DNA of 64,000 nt from Rhodoferax sp. Lineage in GTDB: Bacteria; Pseudomonadota; Gammaproteobacteria; Burkholderiales; Burkholderiaceae_C. The notes under the pieces are model-generated. The model was not told the DNA's origin. It saw only the letters and a program-made list of their open reading frames with translations, and ran no database searches. The DNA lies in the NCBI RefSeq assembly GCF_030653815.1, contig NZ_JAURYQ010000006.1, forward strand, positions 203,974 through 267,973, read 5' to 3'. The position numbers and the translations under genes are program-made. Positions 1 to 8,539 of this stretch are shown here, one piece after another (within the stretch, counting starts at the first letter, position 1; each line of letters begins with the position of its first letter).

Positions 1-103
1 GCGATGCTGTCACACCACAGTGCGGCAAGCATGAGCACCCGACACTCTCAAAATTCTTTCTATTTTTGACGCAAGATCTCATAATTCACCGATTGGAAAA
101 AAC

Positions 104-1309
104 ATGTTGACCTGGGACGACGAAGTACTACCCACTGCCAGTTTGCATCCCCCCGAAGCCAGCCGCCCGAATCCGCTGATGGCTGGGCGTTTTGCTGACC
201 CCGCCGCCGCCGTGGCTGAGTTTGCGCCCACGCCAAACGTCACCAAAGCTGTACCGGCGTCCGCGCAAAAGGCGCCATTGGCAGCCCCGCAACGCCGCGT
301 CAATGCCGCAGACAAGCGCATCATCAACGGCAAGACCGATGTCAATCAGTTGGTGCCCTTCAAGTACAAGTGGGCTTGGGAAAAATACCTGTCAAGTTGT
401 GCCAATCACTGGATGCCACAAGAAGTCAACATGACCCGTGATATTGCGCTTTGGAAGGACCCCAACGGCCTGACCGAAGACGAGCGCCGCATCGTTAAAC
501 GCAACCTCGGTTTTTTTGTGACCGCAGATTCACTGGCGGCCAACAACATCGTGCTCGGCACCTACCGCCACATCACCGCACCCGAGTGCCGTCAGTTCTT
601 GCTGCGCCAGGCTTTCGAGGAAGCCATTCACACCCACGCTTACCAGTACATTGTGGAATCCCTGGGACTGGACGAGGGCGAGATTTTCAGTGCTTACAAC
701 GAAGTCAAATCCATCCGTGACAAGGATGAGTTCCTGATCCCGTTCATTGAGGCCATCATGGACCCGCAGTTCAAGACTGGCACACCGGAGGCTGATCAGA
801 CCCTGCTCAAGTCACTGATCGTATTCGCCTGCCTGATGGAAGGCCTGTTCTTCTATGTCGGGTTTACCCAGATTCTGGCATTGGGCCGGCAAAACAAAAT
901 GACCGGTGCCGCGGAGCAATACCAGTACATCCTGCGTGATGAATCCATGCATTGCAACTTTGGCATTGACCTGATCAACCAGCTCAAGCTGGAAAACCCG
1001 CAACTCTGGAATGCAGAATTCAAAGCCGAGATCAAAGCTTTGTTTGAAACCGCGGTCGATCTTGAATACCGCTATGCCGAAGACACCATGCCACGTGGCG
1101 TGCTGGGCATGAACGCGTCCATGTTCAAAGGTTACCTGCGCTACATCGCCAACCGCCGGGCCACCCAGATTGGGCTGGAGGCGCTGTTTCCCAATGAAGA
1201 AAACCCGTTCCCCTGGATGAGTGAAATGATCGACTTGAAGAAAGAGCGTAATTTCTTCGAGACGCGTGTCATTGAATACCAGTCTGGCGGCGCCTTGTCC
1301 TGGGAATAA
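104..1309 (+). CDS. nrdB: Ribonucleoside-diphosphate reductase, beta subunit (class I)
   Basis: This is the radical-bearing small subunit of aerobic ribonucleotide reductase, which with NrdA reduces NDPs to dNDPs in the cytoplasm. The ferritin-like metal-binding helices are visible: EEAIHTHAY at residues 172-180 and [10 protein letters not shown] near residue 279 carry the acidic and histidine ligands typical of the family. The first 75 or so residues are an Ala/Pro-rich extension without a recognisable domain; the conserved core starts near [13 protein letters not shown]. At 401 residues it is slightly longer than usual because of that extension. The ATG at 104 follows a GGAAAA stretch, a weak ribosome site. 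nrdA would be expected upstream, outside the window; only 103 bases precede the gene. Confidence 0.95.
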   Translation: MLTWDDEVLPTASLHPPEASRPNPLMAGRFADPAAAVAEFAPTPNVTKAVPASAQKAPLAAPQRRVNAADKRIINGKTDVNQLVPFKYKWAWEKYLSSCANHWMPQEVNMTRDIALWKDPNGLTEDERRIVKRNLGFFVTADSLAANNIVLGTYRHITAPECRQFLLRQAFEEAIHTHAYQYIVESLGLDEGEIFSAYNEVKSIRDKDEFLIPFIEAIMDPQFKTGTPEADQTLLKSLIVFACLMEGLFFYVGFTQILALGRQNKMTGAAEQYQYILRDESMHCNFGIDLINQLKLENPQLWNAEFKAEIKALFETAVDLEYRYAEDTMPRGVLGMNASMFKGYLRYIANRRATQIGLEALFPNEENPFPWMSEMIDLKKERNFFETRVIEYQSGGALSWE

Positions 1310-1384
1310 CAGCGACGTATGACCAAGCTCTTTTCACAAGCTTCCAAGCCATCTCATGGTGGCAAAGTCTTGTTGACCCCCGTT

Positions 1385-1414
1385 CATGGTGCTGGGAACC
1401 TGCCCAACACCATG
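1385..1414 (+). other. Hairpin between nrdB and the histone-like gene
   Basis: The two 12-base arms 1385-1396 and 1403-1414 pair with one C-A mismatch around a 6-base loop. No T-run follows, so this is not a clear intrinsic terminator. It may mark the end of the nrdB transcript or be part of the leader of the next gene. Confidence 0.4.
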
Positions 1415-1417
1415 GAT

Positions 1418-1447
1418 CACTTGACGCGCAATGATTTTCGTCAAGTG
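1418..1447 (+). promoter_or_regulatory. 9-bp inverted repeat upstream of the histone-like gene
   Basis: CACTTGACG at 1418-1426 and CGTCAAGTG at 1439-1447 form a perfect 9-bp inverted repeat with a 12-base spacer, ending 29 bases before the start codon of the histone-like gene. It could be an operator or an mRNA hairpin near the ribosome site. The protein that would bind it is unknown. Confidence 0.35.
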
Positions 1448-1476
1448 CTCTTTGCAAATTGATCAAGGAGATTGAC

Positions 1477-1998
1477 ATGGCCACTGCAAAAAAACCTGCT
1501 GCCAAGCCTGCCGCCAAACCCGTAGCAAAAGCTGCTGCCAAACCCGCAGCTAAACCAGCCGCAAAAGCTGTTGCCAAGCCCGCTGCAAAAGCAGCCGTCA
1601 AACCGGTCGCAAAAGCTGCTGCCAAACCAGCGGCAAAAGCTGCTGCCAAGCCGGTCGCAAAAGCTGCTGCCAAACCAGCGGCAAAAGCTGCTGCCAAACC
1701 AGCGGCAAAAGCTGCTGCCAAACCAGCGGCAAAAACTGCTGCCAAACCAGCAGCAAAAGCAGCCGCCAAACCAGCAGCAAAAGCAGCCGCCAAACCGGTC
1801 GCAAAAGCTGCTGCCAAACCAGCCGCTAAGGTTGCTGCAAAGCCAGCCGCTAAAGCCGTCGCCAAGCCAGCCGCTAAAGCCGCTGCCAAAAAAACGGCTC
1901 CCGCAAAAAAGACTACCAAAGCACCCGTGGCCCCTGCAGCCCACACCAAGCTCAATCCACAAGCAGCCTGGCCGTTCCCATCCGGAAAAAAACCCTGA
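1477..1998 (+). CDS. Histone H1-like Ala/Lys/Pro-rich repetitive DNA-binding protein
   Basis: This 173-residue protein is composed almost entirely of AAAKPAAK-type repeats, the composition of the lysine-rich tail of histone H1 and of bacterial H1-like proteins such as AlgP and the Bordetella BpH family. It is expected to bind DNA non-specifically through its positive charge and condense the nucleoid. The ATG at 1477 is chosen because AAGGAG lies 6 bases upstream; a TTG at 1459 in the same frame is unlikely. The C-terminal 30 residues (TTKAPVAPAAHTKLNPQAAW) are not repetitive and end in a conserved-looking PFPSGKKP tail. The gene is monocistronic, followed by a hairpin terminator. Its length probably varies between strains. 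Confidence 0.8.
   Translation: MATAKKPAAKPAAKPVAKAAAKPAAKPAAKAVAKPAAKAAVKPVAKAAAKPAAKAAAKPVAKAAAKPAAKAAAKPAAKAAAKPAAKTAAKPAAKAAAKPAAKAAAKPVAKAAAKPAAKVAAKPAAKAVAKPAAKAAAKKTAPAKKTTKAPVAPAAHTKLNPQAAWPFPSGKKP
1500..1890 (+). repeat. Tandem 24-bp and 12-bp coding repeats in the histone-like gene
   Basis: Near-identical 24-base units (GCAAAAGCTGCTGCCAAACC plus four bases) run through the middle of the gene and degenerate toward both ends into 12-base half units encoding AKPA/AAKP. The array is a substrate for slippage or recombination; changes by whole units keep the reading frame. Confidence 0.85.
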
Positions 1999-2021
1999 TC
2001 CATCACTTGTCCCGAAGTACC

Positions 2022-2048
2022 AGCCCGATGCCCAAACTGCATCGGGCT
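2022..2048 (+). terminator. Hairpin terminator between convergent genes
   Basis: A perfect 10-bp stem (2022-2031 with 2039-2048) and a 7-base loop lie 24 bases after the histone-like gene stop. The gene on the other strand ends at 2055. The T tail is short, so it may work together with Rho, possibly in both directions. Confidence 0.55.
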
Positions 2049-2054
2049 TCCCTG

Positions 2055-3008
2055 TCAGGGATAAAAAATCAGCAATCGGTAACCCTGCGCGCGTGCATGC
2101 GTGAAATTTGCGCGAAGCTGCAAATAGCTTGTTACCGACCATTCACTTGCTGACGCCACAGTCGCCGTTGCAACGCCCAACTCGGCCGGTGTAAAAACAC
2201 GTCGAATCACAGGCTGGCCTGTCAGATCGGTCAATGTCAGTTCGACCGCAGGCAAAGCCAATTCAAAGCGCGACTTGTTTTTCACGACAAATCGCAATTC
2301 AAAACTATCCTGGCCTACCTGCTGAAAGGTCGCGGCATCAATCGCAAGACTTTCAATGCCTTGCAGGGGCGATACGCGACAAGCCAGAAGCTCGCAAGCC
2401 GAGAGAAGGGACGTCTTCATGACAGGAAATGAGGCAGACAATTGGTCGCGTTCACGGTACACGCCCTGAAGCAGCAAACCGACCAGCAGCAGCCCCACCA
2501 CCCCCCAGAACAGCACCGGTTGGCTCCCTCGATGCGCACCTGACGGGCCGTCCGGTACCAGCATGAACGAAACAGGCGCCGCCAATGGCGCCAGACTGGT
2601 GGCCGCTGGCTCCGCTGCATCTGATTCAGATTCGGATGAAGGCTTGATGAGGAGCGCTGCCGATGCCCATGACCCCTCTGCTGAGAACGGGGCTGTCAAC
2701 GGCCCGTCCTGCGCTGGGCCGTCGGCTGTTGAAAGCGATGGACCTCGTTGGTTGCCGCTGAAAGACATGGCTTGCTGCTCATCACGCGACAAGCCTTCCG
2801 GACTCAAGATTTGCGCTTGAGCCTGGTCACCCGTTGGCGCGACAGCCTCTGAGGTCAAGGACTCGGTCTCAGCATTGACCCACTGCTGTGAGGCATCAAA
2901 AACTTCGCCACACTGACCGCAACGGACCCAACCATCCGAAATTCGCAACTGGTCAGGCACGACCCGGTAAGAGGTTTGGCATGCGGGGCAACGGGCGATC
3001 AAGTTCAT
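2055..3008 (-). CDS. Zinc-ribbon, single-pass membrane protein with DUF3426 domain
   Basis: Residues 7-33 hold an MJ0042-type zinc ribbon (CPAC at 7-10, CGQC at 30-33). A long, low-complexity Ala/Ser/Glu linker follows, then one membrane segment (VLFWGVVGLLLVGLLLQGVY, about residues 165-185) and a C-terminal extracytoplasmic DUF3426 domain. The arrangement suggests a cytoplasmic zinc finger tethered to the inner membrane. The function is unknown. It lies 37 bases downstream of prmA on the same strand, and this linkage to prmA is common in Burkholderiales. Confidence 0.85.
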   Translation of the reverse strand: MNLIARCPACQTSYRVVPDQLRISDGWVRCGQCGEVFDASQQWVNAETESLTSEAVAPTGDQAQAQILSPEGLSRDEQQAMSFSGNQRGPSLSTADGPAQDGPLTAPFSAEGSWASAALLIKPSSESESDAAEPAATSLAPLAAPVSFMLVPDGPSGAHRGSQPVLFWGVVGLLLVGLLLQGVYRERDQLSASFPVMKTSLLSACELLACRVSPLQGIESLAIDAATFQQVGQDSFELRFVVKNKSRFELALPAVELTLTDLTGQPVIRRVFTPAELGVATATVASASEWSVTSYLQLRANFTHARAQGYRLLIFYP

Positions 3009-3045
3009 GAAATCTGATACCTCCTGGCCATGCCGTCAAGCCGAT

Positions 3046-3945
3046 TTATTTTGTTGCCGTCATCAGGATCCAACCGTCTTCAGCATCGGCCACTTGCAGC
3101 GCGCAATAAGGCGCATAGGCCGCCTTGAGCTCATCGGCCTGGCGCGCCAGAATGCCCGCCAGCACCAACTTGCCCCCCGGAGCCACGCGCGACCAAAGCA
3201 GCGGCGCCAGGACCTTCAGGGGTGTTGCCAGAATATTGGCCAACACCGTCTGGTACACACCACTGGCCGTTTCAGGCAGACCCGCATGCAAGTCCACATG
3301 ATTGGCCTGTGCATTGAGCACGGTGGATTCCACCGCAGCCAGATCAATATCGACCGCATCAATGTCGCTAGCGCCAAACTTGGCGGCCCCAATGGCGAGG
3401 ATGCCGGAACCACAACCATAGTCCAACACACGGGTCAGTGCCGGTGCACCACCATGACTGGCAATCCAGCGCAAGCACATGCGCGTGGTCGGATGGGTGC
3501 CGGTACCAAAGGCCAGACCCGGGTCAAGACGAATCACGATGCGGGCTTCGGCAGGGGGCTCATGCCAGGTGGGCACAATCCAGAATTCAGGCGTGATGTC
3601 CACCGGCGCGAACTGCGACTGGGTCAAGCGCACCCAGTCCTGCTCCGGCACGTGCTGAATCCCCAGAACCGAACAGTCATCAAAAAAGTCCTGCGCCTGC
3701 AACAGTTCCAGCGTGGCTTGCGCCTGTTCACGGCCTTGAAACAGGGCCAGCACCCGGGAGCGCTGCCAGCCCTCTTTCGGTGGCGGCATGCCCGGCTCGC
3801 CAAACAGTGCCTGCTCGGCATCGGTTTGGGCATCAGCGTCTTCCACGCTGACGCTCAAGGCATCCAGGGCGTCCAGCGCGTCACTCACGGCCTCAACCCG
3901 GTGCTCCGGGCACATCAATCGCAGTTCAAACATGAGTCGGGTCAA
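3046..3945 (-). CDS. prmA: Ribosomal protein L11 methyltransferase
   Basis: PrmA is a SAM-dependent enzyme that trimethylates lysines and the N-terminus of ribosomal protein L11. The sequence shows the glycine-rich SAM-binding motif VLDYGCGSGILAIGAAKFGA and, before it, DPGLAFGTGTHPTT, both hallmarks of PrmA. The N-terminal third is the substrate-recognition domain. At 299 residues the length is normal. Its start codon abuts the accC stop (3946), so it is likely translated from the accBC-prmA transcript. Confidence in the family is very high. Confidence 0.96.
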   Translation of the reverse strand: MTRLMFELRLMCPEHRVEAVSDALDALDALSVSVEDADAQTDAEQALFGEPGMPPPKEGWQRSRVLALFQGREQAQATLELLQAQDFFDDCSVLGIQHVPEQDWVRLTQSQFAPVDITPEFWIVPTWHEPPAEARIVIRLDPGLAFGTGTHPTTRMCLRWIASHGGAPALTRVLDYGCGSGILAIGAAKFGASDIDAVDIDLAAVESTVLNAQANHVDLHAGLPETASGVYQTVLANILATPLKVLAPLLWSRVAPGGKLVLAGILARQADELKAAYAPYCALQVADAEDGWILMTATK

Positions 3946-5295
3946 TCACCGGTTGTGGTTGGCAAGCCAAGCTTCAAGGTAATGGATATTGGTGCCACCT
4001 TCCATGAACTTGGCATCGACCATCAACTCACGATGCAAGGCGATGTTGGTGTTGATGCCCTCCACGACCGTTTCACCCAAGGCGGTGCGCATGCGCGCCA
4101 GGGCCTGCTCGCGGGTATCGCCATGAACAATGATTTTCCCGATCATCGAGTCGTAGTTGGGTGGCACAAAATAATTGGTGTAGATGTGCGAGTCCACACG
4201 CACGCCAGGACCGCCCGGGGGGTGCCACATGGTGATGCGTCCTGGTGAAGGAATGCACTTGTACGCATCTTCAGCGTTCAGACGACATTCAATGGCGTGA
4301 CCATGAATCTGGATCTGGCGCTGGGTAAACGGCAATTTTTCGCCAGCTGCCACCATGATTTGCGTCTTGACGATGTCAATGCCCGTGATCCACTCGGTCA
4401 CCGGGTGCTCGACCTGCACGCGGGTATTCATCTCAATGAAATAAAACTCACCGTCCTCATACAAAAACTCAAAGGTACCCGCACCTCGGTAGCCAATTTT
4501 TTTGCACGCTGCCACACAACGCTCGCCGACGCGCTCGATGAGCTTGCGTGGAATACCGGGCGCCGGGGCTTCCTCGATGACCTTCTGGTGGCGCCGTTGC
4601 ATGGAGCAGTCGCGCTCACCCAGATAAACCGCGTTTTTGTATTTGTCGGCCAGGATCTGGATTTCGACATGGCGCGGATTCTGCAAATACTTTTCCATGT
4701 AGACCGCCGGGTTGCCAAAGGCGGCACCCGCTTCGCTTTTGGTCATGGCGACCGCGTTGATCAGCGCCGCCTCGGTGTGCACCACCCGCATGCCGCGACC
4801 ACCCCCACCACCTGCTGCCTTGATGATGACCGGGTAACCGACCATTTTGGCAATACGCTTGATTTGCACCGGGTCGTCGGGCAGCTCGCCTTCAGAGCCG
4901 GGAACGCAGGGCACACCCGCCTTGATCATGGCTTGTTTGGCCGACACCTTGTCGCCCATGATACGGATCGACTCCGGCGTGGGGCCAATGAACTGAAAAC
5001 CGCTGCGCTCGACCCGCTCGGCAAAATCAGCGTTTTCGCTCAAAAAACCATAACCAGGGTGAATGGCTTCGGCATCGGTCACTTCAGCCGCTGAAATAAT
5101 GGCCGGCATGTTCAGGTAACTGAGCGCCGAAGAAGCTGGCCCGATACAGACGGCCTCTTCCGCCAACTTGACGTATTTGGCGTCGCGATCCGCCTCGGAA
5201 TACACCATGACGGCCTTGACGCCCAGCTCGCGGCAGGCGCGCTGGATCCGCAAGGCGATTTCGCCCCGATTGGCAACCAGAATTTTTTTAAACAT
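3946..5295 (-). CDS. accC: Acetyl-CoA carboxylase, biotin carboxylase subunit
   Basis: AccC carboxylates the biotin on AccB using ATP and bicarbonate, the first half-reaction of fatty-acid synthesis. The N-terminus [17 protein letters not shown], the ATP-grasp glycine loop ([11 protein letters not shown]), the catalytic region [16 protein letters not shown] and a 449-residue length are all standard. It lies 15 bases after accB in an accB-accC-prmA-DUF3426 run. It differs from the 664-residue biotin-carboxylase/BCCP fusion at 33-35 kb, which belongs to methylcrotonyl-CoA carboxylase. Confidence 0.98.
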   Translation of the reverse strand: MFKKILVANRGEIALRIQRACRELGVKAVMVYSEADRDAKYVKLAEEAVCIGPASSALSYLNMPAIISAAEVTDAEAIHPGYGFLSENADFAERVERSGFQFIGPTPESIRIMGDKVSAKQAMIKAGVPCVPGSEGELPDDPVQIKRIAKMVGYPVIIKAAGGGGGRGMRVVHTEAALINAVAMTKSEAGAAFGNPAVYMEKYLQNPRHVEIQILADKYKNAVYLGERDCSMQRRHQKVIEEAPAPGIPRKLIERVGERCVAACKKIGYRGAGTFEFLYEDGEFYFIEMNTRVQVEHPVTEWITGIDIVKTQIMVAAGEKLPFTQRQIQIHGHAIECRLNAEDAYKCIPSPGRITMWHPPGGPGVRVDSHIYTNYFVPPNYDSMIGKIIVHGDTREQALARMRTALGETVVEGINTNIALHRELMVDAKFMEGGTNIHYLEAWLANHNR

Positions 5296-5310
5296 GAAGG
5301 ACGCCTGACG

Positions 5311-5760
5311 TTAGTCGATGATGAACAGGGGTTGGCCGTATTCGACCGCTTGACCGTTGTCAGTCAAAATGCGCCGCACCGTGCCGCTCTTGTCGGATTC
5401 AATTTCATTGAGGATTTTCATGGCCTCGATGATGCACAGGGTCTGCCCCTCCTTGACCACATCACCGAGTTCAACAAAAGATTTGGCGCCAGGCGACGCA
5501 GAACGGTAGAAAGTGCCCACCATCGGCGACTTGACAGTGTGACCGGTTTCAACCGGCGCAGCCACCACGACAGTTTCAGGTGCGGCAACGGGTGCCAAGG
5601 GAGTCGGGCTGACGGGCTGCCCGACGGGTGCAAGTTGCTGAACCACGGCACCGCCACCTTTGACAATGCGGATTTTTCCTTCGGCTTCGGTGATTTCGAG
5701 CTCGGAGACGTTTGATTCCGACACCAGGTCGATCAATGTTTTGAGTTTTCTGAGATCCAT
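5311..5760 (-). CDS. accB: Acetyl-CoA carboxylase biotin carboxyl carrier protein
   Basis: AccB carries the biotin that shuttles CO2 between AccC and the AccAD carboxyltransferase. The C-terminal 75 residues are a biotinyl domain with the modified lysine in [12 protein letters not shown]. The N-terminal 45 residues form the conserved amphipathic region, joined by a Pro/Ala/Val linker. GGAG lies about 6 bases before the ATG at 5760. The 124 bases upstream are AT-rich, unlike the rest of the window, and must hold the accBC promoter; I could not define a -35/-10 pair with confidence. Confidence 0.97.
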   Translation of the reverse strand: MDLRKLKTLIDLVSESNVSELEITEAEGKIRIVKGGGAVVQQLAPVGQPVSPTPLAPVAAPETVVVAAPVETGHTVKSPMVGTFYRSASPGAKSFVELGDVVKEGQTLCIIEAMKILNEIESDKSGTVRRILTDNGQAVEYGQPLFIID

Positions 5761-5884
5761 GGGGGCTCCAACGAAAAATAATTAACAGCCAACAGAAATT
5801 CACTTTATTTTGCGTGAAATTGCAATTAATTTTCAACAAAACAAGCTAACTAGGCTTTATTTTACATTTTCTTTGCCACGTCGA

Positions 5885-6427
5885 TCAAGCCGGCAATTGC
5901 CCCCAGAGACGCAAGTCCTCGTTTGTCAGCTTGCCCATTTTACGGTGCAGAACGTCTCCCTGCGCACCAAACACCACGGTAAAGGGCAAGGCACCACTTA
6001 AATTCCCAAGCGATCGACTCATCTCGATCCCCGGAAAACCGGCTAAAGCCACCGGAAAAGAAAGCGGTGAGCGAGCCAGAAAGCGCGTCACTGGCGCCGC
6101 CTGGTCAACCGCCAAACCTAGAACTTGCCAGCCTTTAAGCTTATTTTCCATAAAAAAACTGTCAATTAACGGCAGTTCTTCAACGCAGGGAGGGCACCAG
6201 GTGGCCCAAAAATTCAACAACAAAGGCTTGCCCTTGAAGCCACTGGTCGACAACTTGGCTCCATCCAACTGCGTGAACTGTTGCTGCCAAAAGAGGCTCT
6301 CAACCTCTGAAAGCATTTGCGACTGACGCCTCGAGGTGCGCCAGGCCAAGCCTGCACCCACACCCGCCAGGCCCAAACCAGCCGCCGCAGCCAACCAGCC
6401 ACGTCTGGACGGTTGCAAGCCACTCAT
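5885..6427 (-). CDS. TlpA-like membrane-anchored thioredoxin
   Basis: This is a 180-residue thioredoxin-fold protein with the active-site motif WATWCPPC near residue 75 and an N-terminal anchor (residues 9-28, GWLAAAAGLGLAGVGAGLAW). The fold would face the periplasm and reduce disulfides there, as TlpA, ResA and CcmG do. The cis-proline loop (SGALPFTVVFG) is present. Its ATG overlaps the stop of the upstream gene by 4 bases (ATGA), so the two are probably translationally coupled. The substrate is unknown. Confidence 0.9.
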   Translation of the reverse strand: MSGLQPSRRGWLAAAAGLGLAGVGAGLAWRTSRRQSQMLSEVESLFWQQQFTQLDGAKLSTSGFKGKPLLLNFWATWCPPCVEELPLIDSFFMENKLKGWQVLGLAVDQAAPVTRFLARSPLSFPVALAGFPGIEMSRSLGNLSGALPFTVVFGAQGDVLHRKMGKLTNEDLRLWGQLPA

Positions 6428-7017
6428 GTCGTCACTGGCGACAACAGGCGTCGCACCGCTTTGGCATCGCCCCGTGGCGCGCGTCCTTTGGCATCGGCCT
6501 TGAGTGCGCCCCGGACATCATCGAAATCATAAATCATCAGATGCACCCCAATGTCTTCGTTCAACTCAGCAGAAAACGCGTGCACGCTCAAGGCATCCAC
6601 AGCTTCGCCGTTGAAGCCCGTGACCGTGCGCGCCACATAGCTTACACGCTGGTCGATCAAAGCGATCTCGGCCGACTTGCTGTCATCACAAAACAACTGC
6701 AGATAGATGTCCGACTTCCGCGTGGCTGCGCCATGCCACACCGCGCCCCCCAGATGAGGACGAAACTCGGCCAGGCGCGCCATCCAGTCCAGTGCCAGAC
6801 GCCGCAAGGCCTGCAACTCTTGCGGCTGGGTATCGGCACAGAATACTGCAATGTAATCCATCACGGCGTCTTCGAGTACCTCGTTGGAAGGCAGCATTCC
6901 ACGGCCACTCAAGCCCAGTTCCTGGGCGGCACGGCGCTTGGCGGGGCCATACTCGAGCCCTTCTTCCACCACCCAGCGGGCGGCCTGCGCTGCAATTTCA
7001 GATTGATCATCGGTCAT
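6424..7017 (-). CDS. Conserved hypothetical protein, 197 residues
   Basis: I do not recognise a named domain. The N-terminal 50 residues (AARWVVEEGLEYGPAKRRAAQ) are helical and resemble the start of a family found across Burkholderiales next to mpl. The C-terminal half alternates beta-rich segments (SDIYLQLFCDDSKSAEIALI, DIGVHLMIYDFDDV). There is no signal peptide or membrane segment, so it is probably cytoplasmic. It is coupled by a 4-base overlap to the TlpA-like gene and is divergent from mpl. Confidence 0.8.
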   Translation of the reverse strand: MTDDQSEIAAQAARWVVEEGLEYGPAKRRAAQELGLSGRGMLPSNEVLEDAVMDYIAVFCADTQPQELQALRRLALDWMARLAEFRPHLGGAVWHGAATRKSDIYLQLFCDDSKSAEIALIDQRVSYVARTVTGFNGEAVDALSVHAFSAELNEDIGVHLMIYDFDDVRGALKADAKGRAPRGDAKAVRRLLSPVTT

Positions 7018-7106
7018 AGAGCCCCATTTTGCCCCGACCGAGGTTCTCCACCTCCTTAAAGGGAATGGGCCAGGCTCCCCCTTGGCTGCCCGCCTAAAAT
7101 CCGGCG

Positions 7107-8507
7107 ATGCATATTCACATTCTTGGTATCTGCGGCACCTTCATGGGAGGACTTGCCGCCCTGGCGCGCGAAGCTGGCCACACCGTCACCGGCTGCGACG
7201 CAGGCGTGTACCCGCCCATGAGCGACCAGTTGCGCGCCCTCGGCATTGACCTGATGGAGGGCTACAGCGCCGACCAACTGACGCTCAAGCCCGACATGTT
7301 TGTGATCGGGAACGTGGTCAGCCGCGCACGCTTGAGCGACGGCATGCCCAAATTCCCGCTGATGGAGGCCATCCTTGACGCCGGCTTGCCCTACACCAGC
7401 GGCCCCCAATGGCTGGCCGATCACATCCTGCCAGGCCGCCATGTGATCGCCATTGCCGGCACCCACGGCAAAACCACCACGACCGCCATGACCAGCTGGA
7501 TTCTGGATCAGGCGGGCTTGCAGCCTGGTTTTTTGATCGGTGGCGTGCCGCTGAATTTTGGCGTCTCGGCCCGGCTGGGCCAGGGCAAGGCCTTTGTCAT
7601 CGAGGCCGATGAGTACGACACCGCGTTTTTTGACAAGCGCAGCAAATTCGTGCATTACCGCCCTCGCACAGCCGTGCTCAACAACCTGGAGTTTGATCAC
7701 GCTGACATTTTTGACGATCTGGCGGCCATCGAGCGACAATTTCACCATTTGCTGCGCACCGTGCCCGGCAAAGGCGCGCACGGTGGCGGCCGGGTGGTCG
7801 TCAACGGCCTGGAAGAAAGCCTGGCCCGCGTGCTGCACATGGGCTTCTGGAGCGCGGTGCGCAGCTTTGGCGCAGCGGTCAGTGACTTCACTGCCCAAGG
7901 CGAGGCCAACGACTTTGAGGTGTTGTGTCAAGGCCAGTCCGTTGGCCGCGTGACCTGGTCGCTGACCGGCAGCCACAACCAGCTCAACGCGCTGGCGGCC
8001 ATTGCGGCCGCTGAACACCTGGGCGTGGCGCCCCAGCTTGCAGCGCAGGCGCTGGGTAGTTTCGAGAATGTAAAGCGCCGCATGGAGCTGCGCGGCACCG
8101 TCCCAACAGTCACCGGAAGCATCACGGTTTACGACGACTTTGCCCATCACCCCACGGCCATTCGCACCACCGTCGACGGCCTGCGCCGCACCCTCAAGGC
8201 CGGCGAGCGCATTTTGGCGGTGTTTGAGCCGCGCTCCAACACCATGAAGCTGGGCACCATGAAGGCGCAATTACCCTGGAGCCTGGAACAGGCCGACCTG
8301 GCCTTTTGCCACAGCGCCGGGCTGGGCTGGGATGCCACCGAGGTGCTGGCAGGCATGGGTGTTCGGGCGCTGGTGACGGACAACATTGGCACCCTGGTTG
8401 AGCAAGTCAGCCAGGCTGCCAGGGGCGGTGATCACATCCTTTGCATGAGCAACGGTGGCTTTTCCGGCGTTCATACCAAGCTGCTGCAGGCGCTGCGCAG
8501 CCGATAG
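7107..8507 (+). CDS. mpl: UDP-N-acetylmuramate:L-alanyl-gamma-D-glutamyl-meso-diaminopimelate ligase
   Basis: Mpl attaches the recycled tripeptide to UDP-MurNAc in the cytoplasm, a murein-recycling step. The Mur ligase layout is clear: an N-terminal HILGICGTFMGGLAALA nucleotide-binding segment, the ATP loop AGTHGKTTTTAM at about residues 119-130, the EADEYDTAFFD motif and a C-terminal domain with YDDFAHHPTAI. The length (466) is normal. The segment before the ATG contains TAAAAT, possibly a -10 element, at 7094-7099, and no clear ribosome site. anmK, another recycling gene, is at 15.9 kb. Confidence 0.96.
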   Translation: MHIHILGICGTFMGGLAALAREAGHTVTGCDAGVYPPMSDQLRALGIDLMEGYSADQLTLKPDMFVIGNVVSRARLSDGMPKFPLMEAILDAGLPYTSGPQWLADHILPGRHVIAIAGTHGKTTTTAMTSWILDQAGLQPGFLIGGVPLNFGVSARLGQGKAFVIEADEYDTAFFDKRSKFVHYRPRTAVLNNLEFDHADIFDDLAAIERQFHHLLRTVPGKGAHGGGRVVVNGLEESLARVLHMGFWSAVRSFGAAVSDFTAQGEANDFEVLCQGQSVGRVTWSLTGSHNQLNALAAIAAAEHLGVAPQLAAQALGSFENVKRRMELRGTVPTVTGSITVYDDFAHHPTAIRTTVDGLRRTLKAGERILAVFEPRSNTMKLGTMKAQLPWSLEQADLAFCHSAGLGWDATEVLAGMGVRALVTDNIGTLVEQVSQAARGGDHILCMSNGGFSGVHTKLLQALRSR

Positions 8508-8539
8508 CCCGACAGGACCTCCTGGATTCCGGAGCGGGC

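Noticed and set aside
1269..2142. Minus-strand frames opposite the histone-like gene
   Set aside because: They are the repetitive complement of the AAKP repeats.
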